A DNA stretch of 64,000 bases. Source: Apostichopus japonicus (lineage: Eukaryota > Echinodermata > Holothuroidea > Aspidochirotida > Stichopodidae). The notes under the pieces were generated by a model. That model worked only from the letters and a program-made list of their open reading frames with translations. It searched no databases and was not told where the DNA came from. Each line of letters starts with the position of its first letter. Position 1 is the first letter of the stretch. The stretch lies in NCBI RefSeq assembly GCF_037975245.1, contig NC_092564.1, positions 4,950,484 to 5,014,483 of the forward strand. The letters run 5' to 3'. This document shows positions 34,763-46,326 of this stretch, piece after piece. The position numbers and the translations under genes are program-made.

Positions 34763-37689
34763 TTCTTCAAATTTGTGTCCCTTACTGTGAAGTTTTGTTC
34801 CAGTTTACAGTAGATAAGTGGCATGTGAAGAATCTGTTAACTTTTTTATTATGAAGCAGTAAAAAACGTAACGATTAGTGCGTAAACGGCCTCATTGAGG
34901 TTAGGGATAGGATTCTGTCCTCCAGGACATTTCCTCAGGTCATTGTAACTAAAGTATCTTTAGGTACAGTGAATTTTTATTATCACATTTATTGCATAGC
35001 TGCACACCAAATTACTAGAAAATTTAACAATTTTAATACCAAATGGGTGGCTTGTGCCGACTTAGTCATTATTAAAAGTCAACTCTAATAGCACCTGAAA
35101 AGTGTAAACTGTGATCTTGGTTTTTTTACCCTGTCAGTTACTGGTTCTGCAATCATTTATCTAGGTAGTGGCCGTAAACATTTGAGTATAAGTTACATTT
35201 AACAGAGACGTCTGGGGTAAGCCAAAATTCTGTGGTTTCAATGCTAATGGACTACAAGCACCGACAAAAAGAAAGTTATTAATAACTTTTACATTGATGT
35301 GTGTCTCAGTATCATTTGCCAGATTTTGATATATTGAGAGAGCTAACTTTTTGAGGGGTTCCTGTACACAGTAATTGAACTTTAAAATATAAATGCTTTG
35401 ATATAGAGTTACACATTAGCTAGCCTCAAAAGTCCTGAATCATCAAAGCACCGTGGACCGTAAATCTCATCTTTCATTTTCGTTGTGGTTCAAACTCCTC
35501 TTTCGAAATTTGCTTCCCAGGGACAGTCCCTGGGTATGAACGTGACAAGGTTATCCTCTGTTTAATGGAGACTCAAAGAAAAACTTTCACTTACTGTTCT
35601 CTTCATATACAAACTTAAAAAAAAAACAGTCTTTCTTATCTATAATCTTTGAAATGAGTTTCTGTGCATTTTTTAGGAGACAATCAGCAAGGCTTTGTTT
35701 CTGTAATTTCTAAGGTGGCCTCCTTAACATAGATAGATTGGTTATTAGTTTATGACTGAATATGATTTTCATAAATCTAATATTAGATGTGAAGTTGTGC
35801 GACTAGTTTAAAAGAAATCAGGTATGTACATGGACATCCTCAAAGAACAAAGCTTTGTCTCTCCTATTGTCAAACTTGAACCCCTTTTTATTGACCGCCA
35901 CCCCTCACTCATCATTCAGCTCATTCCCTTTACTGTTCAAGACCATTAGAGAGATGATTTAATAGCAGGCAGGAATACCCCTCTGGCAATCGTGTGGATA
36001 TAGTAGCTTTCTCAAAGTAGGAGACCAGATAGGTGCATGTTAAAGGACCATGGGTGTGTTTTGATAAACTGAAATGACCAGAATCAAAATGTAGAAAGCA
36101 GAAGAAGAACAGGAAAAAAGAAAGAAAGAGGGGACATGAATGGAAGTCACAGTCAGAAATCTTTCAGGGAAGGGAGGGGGAGGGAGGGGCATGGAAACGG
36201 AGAGGGTGGATTCCACTTTGAAAATATGTTTTTGGATTAAAACTGTTCAAAGCCATAGATATTCATTTTCCTAATGAACAAAATAATTTGCTGCCTGCCA
36301 ATTAAAGGGTACGGAACATTCATGATGATAGCTAGAATTTGAAGTGGTGTGACCGTTTAATTGCTATTTTGATGTTTTAGTATAGACTTGACCTCAAATG
36401 ATGGCAAGAGTAACTATTTCTGTCCCCGTTTATATTATCGGCCAAAGATAACTTGCCCATGGACAACAGTACTTCATTTCATATTTCCTATGACAATGCA
36501 GGCAACTCTTTAAATGTTCCTCTTTTTTTTCTTTTCTTTTTTGTATTAGGTATTTTAAATAAAATGGTATTACAGTATTTCAGGAAAGAGATTTTCTAAT
36601 CGTCAGTTATTAGACATTCATGCTGTGTGTGTAAGTCAGAAAAGAATCAGAAGTGTATTTAATAAAAGTGAATTGTAAAGTTTCAATTTAAGGGTAGTGG
36701 TAATAAAATAAGAGGCTTCATATTGATATTACTTACACCATATTGTGTGAAATGGTTTTTACAAGGTACAACATATACTGTATTATAAGGTGGGTGTGGG
36801 GTGGAGTAGGGTGGGAAGGGTGCATAGAGCTACAGTATTGTAGTTAAGAGGACAATGTCAACCCTTCCAGTACAACCACATGATTCAACCCATCCGACTT
36901 CAAACCACCAAATCATAAGCATATCATTCCTTCTTGCAAACTTTAAAGGTTTGCTTATTTCGTTCCCTTTATCGCTATATAGTCCTCTGGTACCATTTAT
37001 ATTTGGATGGGTGAAAAGAAGAAGGTAATTTTCAGCCAGCTTGAAACAAATCAGTTTATATCTCATGTAGGAATTTTGACGCTGATAGTGCCATCCTAAT
37101 TACTCTCTGACCAAAGTTAATGATTTCCAAAAGTACTTTTAAAATGGCTTCAAAAAGACTCTAGTGTGAATCAGAGGTACCCCTCTATTTTCAACACCTT
37201 AATTTCTACCGTTAACAAAAGTAGCTTTGCCTGATATTTGGGAAAGGCATTCAAGCAACTGTAAATTGTTCGTCAAGTTCAGGGATGTTTAGAATCCAAT
37301 GGCATCGGTGCTTTTATCTGGTAGTTGTCTGACAGTATTTGAAAGTAACAGATTTTAAATTTCTCAATTACATATATTTTTCATCTTCTCAGTGGGTAAT
37401 AGAAACCACATTTACTAAGACTGTTTATTAGAAATCAGTAAATAGTTTACCTAATGAAGGAAGACAACAAAAAAATGAGTAAAACAAAAGCTGGGTGCCT
37501 AACCCTTTGTAATTATTAACACAAAGGTTGATAGATTTGATATTAAAAATAATAAGTTAAGTAAAGTTTGGTGACGACAAGCAAACAGCCGAATTATTGT
37601 CCCTCACTTTCATGTCTTAATATATTTCCTATTGTGTACATACTGAAACTAAAAGCTTGGATGCCTTTTAGAGAGTATGTTTGTTTAAG

Positions 37690-37762
37690 TATGTAATGTG
37701 CTCCTTTAACTAATATCACTCTTTTTATGTAATGTGCTTCTTTAACTCATATCACTCTTTTG
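37690..37762. repeat. Tandem pair, about 37-41 bp
   Basis: TATGTAATGTGCTCCTTTAA with CTAATATCACTCTTTT is followed by a near copy with TTCTTTAACTC. Confidence 0.85.
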
Positions 37763-40244
37763 TATTTGTCATTAATACGTCGTCATCATTATGGGGGCGC
37801 TGTCTCTTTGCTTGCCCATAAAGCATTAAATTAGGGTTTTTTACGCCATTTTGGCTAGACAATGTAAATATATACACAGCTGAAGGGTCTCCCACATGTG
37901 TCGCATGTTAACAGCTGTTAGTGTGTGCTTGTAATATATTGTCACTTCATGTTTTCTCTATTTTTCTTCTTTTTTTTTTTCCCTTTTTTCCTCTTTTTCT
38001 TGTAAAAAGATGACTGTAAAAACAAAAGGATCACATTGCTTTTTATATTGCATTGTAGGGTTAGAGAATTGCACTTGTATAAAGTAATAAATAAAGACTA
38101 ATTAGTAAGACAAAACAAGCAAAAAATAATGTAAAAAAAAAGATTGAAAAAAAAGACAGCAAGCTAAAGCAAGATTCATGCCGTTAACAATTGCTCTGAC
38201 AGCCATGAACTTTCCAGAGGTCTGCTGAGAAAGTCTGTGGATGGTTGTAAAGCTGATTTTAAGTATTGCTTCGGAAACACAGAGACGAAACCGGAAGGTT
38301 TGGTCCAAAAACCGTCAAAAGGATAGGTCCCATGTGGTCAGCTTTTTGGTGATGAAAAAAAAGTGGAAATAAATCTTTATTTACTAAGCTTGGGAAAAAA
38401 AGATATAGGAAAGGTTTCATTTCAAGTTTTAAGATTTGATGAAAATTCACCCGTTAGTGAAAGCTCAGAATAATATCGTGGGTGTTTGATATGTACCAGA
38501 TGTTTTATGATTACCACTTGTCTCTCAAGTAACTGGGAAGATGGAGGGGGGGGGGAGTTGAAACTAGTAGGGTGGAAGTTTTTTCTCTTCAATATGAAGG
38601 TTTACAATGTTTTGTCTACAGAAAATCCTTTAAACGTTGAAACCTCTCACCAAAATGGCAAATTAACAGCTTCAAATGGTTGATTTCAATTTTTGATTAT
38701 CACATTTACCTACAGACATTTTCTGTGTATGCTTAATATGCATAGTTGTAATGTTTGATTGCTGATCATTAAGTGCTTTGCTGTCAAACTTTTAATGTCA
38801 AAGCAAGATGAACATATGGTACAAGTAAACATAGTTGCGTGCTGATGTTTTTCTATTCTTTTTATATCATTGGATATTAAAGACACTTGATGAAGAAGTT
38901 TCTGGAAACATCCACTTCTGTTAAATGAAGAGGGAATATTATTTGAGCTGTATGGTATCACTAATGTTAGTTTACACTCCATCTGGCATAGCTATGGTAC
39001 ATGGGAGCTGTACCACTATATCAGGCATGAGCCTTTTCAGCGAATTCACGGAATATCCGTGATTTCTTTTCTACCTCGGGGTCAAAAACTATTATCCTAA
39101 CACACTGTAGCATACGCAAACTGGAGCCTATACCGCAATTTTTGCAAAGTGCCGTGATTTTTTTTTTACCCCAGGCTTATCCCTGATATATAGAGACATG
39201 TGCAGAGTCACAGAGGTGTTCAGGCTTATGTACATACATTCCATACTTAATATATGCATTATCAATAAGTGTACAACAGAAAATAACCCACCATTAATTC
39301 ACGCTGATGCCATGATTCATGATATGGTTATTATATGACAAGATGGCCCTCCTAAGGACTGCACATACTGTAGCCTGTCTAGCATTAGGTTAGGTATTGT
39401 GTGACTCTGGGAATGGCCAGCACAAGTTTGTCCTCGAGTGTGCATGAACAGATAGAGAAACGAAATTTGAACACCTGGTGTGAAAAATGATGGTAGACAT
39501 TTTATTATTTATTGAGAAGAGGATTTAAGTCCATGAAAAAAGTATTAAAATAGAATTTAATACAAACATGGGCAAGCTCCCATACCTCTTCCTCTCTTCA
39601 GAAAATCTCCTATGTATATCTATGCTGGTTTGAAGATGCAAGCCATAAGAGGAATCATTAAATAATTTATGATAAAAGTGAATATTATTTTGAGACACAT
39701 GATGGTTTGATGGTACAGGTATGTGTGGTATTATAATAATATTTGCTTTTTATATAGCATTGAGAATAATTTATTATAAATTAATTACTTTTTAATTAAT
39801 TATTAATAAATTAATAATTTGTTATTATTATTATACCAGTTGCTTGCAGAGTATGTTTCCAATAGGAGATACAATAATGGGTTAGACTAGTTAGGAAGGT
39901 TTATACTGTTTTAACAGATGTCAAAGGTTAAAGTTTACTCTATGACCTTAGTCAATGGTTGAAATATTACTCTATAATGTAGATGATATTGACAGGTTGC
40001 CTAATACTGTGAGTTTCCTCTGAGAGTTAATTACTGATTGTAACATCAAATACTCATGTTTTTGATATTGTTCTCGTCTTTATCTATGTAATGTTCACAA
40101 CTCAAGATGTAATATCTTTGCCAGAAGAGTAACATTAATCACAGTATATATATTTTGAAAAACAAAATAAACTATTAATTTGCATGGGCTGCATTAAACA
40201 ATACATTGTTTCTTTTATTTGTTTTCAGTTTGACTATATGTTTA

Positions 40245-41391
40245 TTTACATGAAAGTATTAGGGTGTATAGTTTTATGTAAATTGAAGCATTGGGGTGTT
40301 TAGTTTTATGTGAATGGAAGCATTGGGGTGTATAGTTTTATGCAAATGGAAGCATTGGGATGTATAGTTTTATGTAAATGGAAGCATTGGGGTGGAAATG
40401 GAAGCATTGGTTGGGGTGTATAGTTTTATGTGAATGCCGGAAGCATTGGGGTGTATAGTTTCATGTGAATGGAAGTATTAGGGTGTATAGTTTTATGTAT
40501 ATAGAAGCATTGGGGTGTATAGTTTTATGTATATAGAAGCATTGGGGTGTATAGTTTTATGTCAATGGAAGCATTTGGGTGTATAGTTTTATGCAAATGG
40601 AAGCATTGGGATGTATAGTTTTATGCAAATGGAAGCATTGGGATGTACAGTTTTATGTACATGGAAGCATTTGGGTGTAAATGGATGCATTGGTTGGGGT
40701 GTATAGTTTTATGTGAATGCCGGAAGCATTGGGGTGTATAGTTTTATGTGAATGGAAGCATTGGGGTTTATAGTTCTATGTGAATGGAAGTATTTGTATA
40801 GTTTTATGCAAATATAAGCATTGGGGTGTACAGTTTTATGTCAATGGAAGGATTGGGGTGTATAGTTTTATGTGAATGGAAGCATTGGGGTGTATAGTTT
40901 TATGTCAATGGAAGCATTGGGGTGTATAGTTTTATATGAATGGAAGGATTGGGGTGAATAGTTGTATGTGAATGGAAGCATTGGGGTGTATAGTTTTATG
41001 TGAATGGAAGCATTGGGATGTATAGTTTTGTGTAAATGGAAGCATTGGGGTGTAAATGGAAGCATTGGTTGGGTTGTATAGTTGTATGTGAATGGAAGCA
41101 TTGTGGTGTATAGTTTTATGTGAATGGAAGGATTGGGGTGAATAGTTTTATGTGAATGGAAGCATTGGGGTGTATAGTTTTATGTGAATGGAAGCATTGG
41201 GATGTAAATTTTTGTGTAAATGGAAGCATTGGGGTGTAAATGGAAGCATTGGTTGGGGTGTATAGTTTTATGTGAATGCCGGAAGCATTGGGGTGTATAG
41301 TTTTATGTGAATGGGAGCATTGGCGTGTATAGTTTTATGCAAATAGAAGCACTGGGATGTATAGCTTTGTGTAAATGGATGCATTGGGATC
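40245..41391. repeat. 32-bp minisatellite array of about 1.1 kb with higher-order structure
   Basis: About 35 units of GGAAGCATTGGGGTGTATAG plus TTTTATGTGAAT. A compound variant (GGTTGGGGTGTATAG then GAATGCCGGAAGC) recurs with its GCCGG at 40436, 40719 and 41278, spacings of 283 and 559 bp, indicating amplification in larger blocks. Frames on the minus strand encode only a periodic peptide. Confidence 0.97.
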
Positions 41392-43469
41392 CATAAATTT
41401 GTATGACAGGTAATAAAGTTTTATTCACATCATGATCAATGGAAAGCTGGACAGGCAATAGATCGGAAAGGATGCTTTGGGAGAAAGGAGTGTGACTCTA
41501 GTCTAGTGAGAGAGGACAGGGTGAGGCCATCACAGTCCACCACCCCCCTCCCCCGCCCCATCCCTCCTTCGCTCTAAGAGTACAATACCTGTACAGCAGA
41601 TATAGGTATTTCAGTAGTGAAGACGGTGCATAACAGTCTTTGGGAGGGGCAGGTAAAGAGATGGTGCGGTAGTCTCTGAAGTCTATCTGAACAAATTATA
41701 CCTGAATTGGGAATTGCCATAGGGCTTTTACCCCGACTTCCCCACTGTTTGCTTCCCCGACATATGTTGTGGACTTGGAAAGCAAGGCATTCATGCAGTC
41801 ACACAAAATACACAAAGAGCAAAAGGTTTGGGACGTACTAAATTCATTTGTTGTATTGTAACAAACTGGCAGTTTATCATATATTACCTTCCACATACTA
41901 TATCACTTATAAACAGTTAACCTGATTAAGTGTAGTATCTATTCTTTTACGAAGCAACTTCACCTAACATTGATCACACGGTTAATCTCGGTGTGAGAGT
42001 AGGCCTACTGGGCTGGCTGGCGAGTAGATCAAGTTGTTCGGTTTTGGTGCCCATCAGGCTTAACCTTGGGTGACTTTACGCCTTTTATAACTGCCACAGA
42101 AAGGTTTCTGGACGTCTTGATAAATGCACATGGAGGGCGCCATTACAATGATATCGGCAGAGCCGTTCGGCTCTGGATAACTGTTCACTTTTGTAGAATT
42201 TGCGAAGCGTTCAGTTGGCGCAATCAAAACGATGTTTGAATGCAGTAGAATTATGATCGAAGTTAGAAATATATGAAAACAAATGTATTGCTAAGTCGAT
42301 AGTTCGACTTGACCAAAACAATTTAGTTTTAGCATTTTGTAGACCTCCTTTGCCTGAAGACAATTGGTTGTTTTAAGTCTCATTTCAACCGTCTTTACAC
42401 TTTTTATAATCCACAGTCAATGCAAATACGCTAAACCTGCAACGATCTCTACTTCCAAGATCCAAGATCACGATCCATGATGCAACGGATATGGATTTTA
42501 AACTCAATTCATATGTATTTGGAGTCACTGGTGTCGTAAATTTAAGACAAACCAATTATAAAATAGAAAGCAGTATTAACTAACATATAAAAGACAATGG
42601 CATCTCCGCTCTGAAAGAATTCGCTACAAAAGTCTCCTTATGATGGCTAAATATATTTTGCCAACTAAACAGTGTCTTGAAAATTGTCAAATTCTCTTAA
42701 ATTATCGCGGGATTTTTCCTCTGTTGGCCTCAAATTTAATGTTCACAGCGTATACGGTACGAATATACATGACTGAATTATAATCAATAGGCATGAAAAG
42801 TCTAGAGCAATGAGTAAAATCAAAGTAGGCCTATTAGCAATTTAAAAATAGTCATACGAAGCAAATTCCCATACTTTCACAGGAAAGTTTAGGTCTTTTC
42901 GTTTTCAAATTTATGCTATGACAAATATATACTGTGGAGCATGTATATCTAACGTTGTTATCATAATTTAACTGCTCGTAACAAAGAATGGTGGGCGGAA
43001 AGATGAATATAATTACCATTTCAGCAATATAGTTGCTTAAGCAAATATGAGCTAGTATCCATGCAGGTTCGCTCTGCTGAAGATACTATCTCGGTGCTTT
43101 GAATTGTTTTACATATCCCTGGGGCAATGGCTGTGTCGCGAGTTACAGGGGCACCTACCCCAAGTTTTTATGAAACCTCAAACCGTTGCATAAGCAGTGC
43201 CCTTTCGTAATAATTAGAGTATACCATCTTTCCATTTTTTTTTTAGTTATTAAAATCTGTTTGTCGCTTCCAAAAGTGTTAAAATGTAGGCCTAATTAAA
43301 AAGTGCCCTGTTGTTGGAAAAGTATAAAATAACGTAATTGAAACGTGTTCTTTTCATCTCTCTAATATAATTTGTGGTACGACATGCAACATAAGCGTGA
43401 TAACTAATGGGTTGCTCCCGCAAAATAAAATCACTTGTCCCACTGGCCTTCTATAAGTGTTTGCTTCCC

Positions 43470-43521
43470 GACCAACTCCGCCCCTCCCCCATCCCGACCA
43501 ACTCCGCCCCTCCCCCATCCC
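43470..43521. promoter_or_regulatory. Two tandem 26-bp copies carrying GC boxes
   Basis: GACCAACTCCGCCCCTCCCC plus CATCCC occurs twice back to back. CCGCCCC is an Sp1/KLF-type GC box. It lies 2.6 kb before the first recognised MTRR exon, so a promoter role is only a guess. Confidence 0.35.
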
Positions 43522-44640
43522 GTCCTCACCGTCATCTCTTCCGCCGCCACTATGCATATTGCCACTAAGCCTGCGTGCTTTATTTCCTTATTAATTTCAA
43601 TTATCAGAAATATAAATCGTTTATCCAAGGCTTAGTTATAAACGGAAGGTTCTCCTTGGCCATTCTGATACCTAATATACAATTATGGAGAGGAAATCAA
43701 GAAGGTATATAGGTTTCTTCTTTGTACATTTTTGATATAGTGTTTAGTATGTATTTGACTTCACGTTCAAGAATGACCAAAACCTACCGAAATATTGAAG
43801 GCTAAGGAGAGAGAGGGAGTATTCTGAACGTTTCGTCTGCTATGCAGAGGACTCTTGATGTTAATCACGGGCTCGCAAACGGTAATTGCGCAATAGTTAG
43901 CTAACGTCCACATATATAATACATGTCTGTTCTCACGTCGTGTTGTTTTACACAGAGCATACGAGCACCATATCGTCGCGAAGTCGGTCGTTGTGCTGAC
44001 ATAACACATTTTTGTAAGCGTAAGTCACATGTGGCTATTAAACTAACTTAGACCTCTCAAAGTGCTGGTAGAAAAGGTTGTTATTTTGTGTTTCTTGAAA
44101 AAACCAATCACCACCTGATCGTTGTTCTAAACGGCAGCCTACTGTAAGTTACAGTTTGGAGTGTAGTGTTTTCTAGGCTTAGGCCTAGGCCTACGTACCA
44201 TTACTACTAGTAGTACAAAGTTAAGTAACGGTACAAGGCCTACTAGTACTAGTACCTACTGTAAAGTAGGTACTATAAGGTTAGGCTGCGGAATATCAAA
44301 TTATATTTCCTAGACACAACAGTCTTTGATTCTATGGAACCAACATTTTTACTGATAATTTGTGACGATAAAATCACAAAGTGAATAATGTTATAGGCCT
44401 ATCATCTATATTCAGTCATTTTGTCAAATATTATTTACCAGTTGATTCAGTACATTATTTTCAATCACAAGAAATAGGCCTAGCCTATGTAGTGTTATTT
44501 ATTGTTGATTATTTGGGTGAATGTGACATTAAAGATTTTGTGAATTGTTTTAGGCATTTGGTTATCACTCAGCAGCTTCTGCAAGATATATCTCTTAAAA
44601 TTCAACTTAAATCCGCCTGTTGTTTTGTTTCGTCTGTCTA

Positions 44641-45615
44641 GGGTTCGCAGGTTTCTTCTGGGGTGGAATAAACCGCGAAAAAAACCGTGGTTTTTCCACT
44701 CGGAATAAATAGGTTTCTTCCGGACAAAATGGAAAAAACTGATGATAAAGTTTCATACCAACCTGCAATGATTTCTAACTATGTAATAAATGTACAAGAA
44801 GCACTATAGTGTCATCTAGGTAGTCTATATTAGAATTGGAGCACATGACCTGCTTCCAGCATATACTGTACAAAATATAGTACTAGGCTACTAGCATCGG
44901 ACAATTCAGGGAACAACTATGGGCAAGCAATATTTTGCAGACCAGAATGGTCCTGATTATAGCCCAGTTCTTAGTTAAAAACTAGTTTCTGAGTGGAGGG
45001 GCAAGTGTTCCCTGGAAACTATTGTAGGCCTACTTCAATGCACACTCATAACTACGATTACATTGACCACTATGATATGTTTCAATCCTACTACTGCAGC
45101 CTGCATTGTTACCATTACAATGGAGCTGAATAAACTTTGCCCTAGTTATTGTAATTTAGGGAGTTGCAGAAATTTAACAGATCAATCAACAGATTTAACA
45201 GATCTATTGTTCGGCTATTTTCTTGGTGTTCATTGTATTAAATCCTCAGTACATGGGCCAACCCAGGTTAATCATTCATACAGTATGGCCAGTTATGCAA
45301 TTCTGGTTGATGGGGAATTGCGAGATGATAAGTAGTCCTTCAATATTGTGATTTATAAGCAAACATCTTGTGGTGTAGAAAAACAACCCAAAATTATATT
45401 CAAAACAAAAATAATATTTTGATGGTTTCAATGGTATGCATTTCAGTCAGATGGTGGTAAACTATTTTTCTCTTTATCATGGATGTGGGTTGTGCTGCGT
45501 ATATATGCCAATTTTCACAGTTTCTTCTGGAAGAAACGCAGAAGAAACAGGTTTATTCCAGTTTCTTCCACGTCCCCGGAAGAAATAGGTTTCTTCCGGA
45601 AGAAACCGAACGCTG
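44641..45615. mobile_element. 975-bp non-autonomous DNA transposon-like insertion with 10-bp target duplication
   Basis: The 10-mer CGTCTGTCTA occurs exactly at both boundaries (44631-44640 and 45616-45625). The left end GGGTTCGCAGGTTTCTTCTG and the reverse complement of the right end, CAGCGTTCGGTTTCTTCCGG, match as imperfect terminal inverted repeats. Both ends are packed with GTTTCTTC/GAAGAAAC words, and the right end contains a perfect 20-bp palindrome (45588-45607). No transposase frame is present. A 9-11 bp duplication is typical of Mutator-like elements; the superfamily is inference. Confidence 0.65.
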
Positions 45616-46121
45616 CGTCTGTCTAACTTAAACCTAGGCCTACAAAGTACAATAACTTATTGTAGGTTGATACATTTCAGCATGTTGAAATAGCAGATAA
45701 CCTCCTCTATGTTTAAGCAAAGTTTTGATCCCTTTTACAATAAAAAGCTTAGCAAATCGATGTTCAAAGAACAAAGGCCTAGGCTATCCGTAGTAAGAAA
45801 ACAGAGCAAGGTTAGGCCTAAGCTAATGCTGATAACATTTGCTGAAATTCAGCTCTAATTGCAGAAGAGTGAAAGGTATACCAAAAAGAACATAGGGTAC
45901 CTTGATTAAAGTTAGATTTTTAGAGGAATCAAACCTTAAAAGCAATTTTGAAAGTTTTCAATGAATTTGAGTATAGAAAAAGATGTAGCCTAGGACTTTT
46001 TTAGGGTGGCCATTCTCTCTGCAGTTACTGCCAACTATTAAACTATTAAAGCTGTCAGTACTATGTAATTTATAGTATATATATTTCATGGAATGTTTTG
46101 TAAACTACTTGTATTTTACAG

Positions 46122-46326
46122 TTACTGTTGCTGCATGGTAGGGAGAAATCTCATCAAATTAACCCATAGAAAATTACAAATGCCTGAATGCACAAAGAAT
46201 AGGTTCCTTCTTCTGTACGGATCTGAGACCGGTCAGGCCCAGGCAATCGCAGAAGAAATTAATGAAGCTGCACCCCACCATGACCTTGCACCCGAGTTAC
46301 ATTGCCTTTCTCTTACAGACAAGAAG
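46122..46326 (+). CDS. MTRR: MTRR exon 1 (CDS from 46180, or 46135)
   Basis: An acceptor-like TTGTATTTTACAG ends at 46121, implying an untranslated exon upstream. Two in-frame ATGs are possible: 46135 and 46180. The second gives [20 protein letters not shown], the usual length before the FMN phosphate loop. The first adds a basic, acid-free leader (MVGRNLIKLTHRKLQ). Donor AAG|GTAAGA, phase 0. Confidence 0.9.

Larger units (their letters stand above)
34763..46121. other. Intergenic region between DLGAP and MTRR, with satellites and an insertion
   Basis: No convincing coding sequence. It contains a 41-bp duplication at 37690-37762, the 32-bp satellite array (40245-41391), a GC-box duplication (43470-43521), a cluster of TAGGCCTA words from about 42.0 to 46.0 kb, and the 975-bp insertion at 44641-45615. 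An MTRR leader exon should lie in its right part; a good donor (GCCTACT|GTAAGT, exon end 44143) is one candidate. Confidence 0.5.

Noticed and set aside
40868-41101. Periodic minus-strand peptide frame
   Set aside because: Translation of the 32-bp satellite; the period is not a multiple of three and the frame breaks elsewhere in the array.
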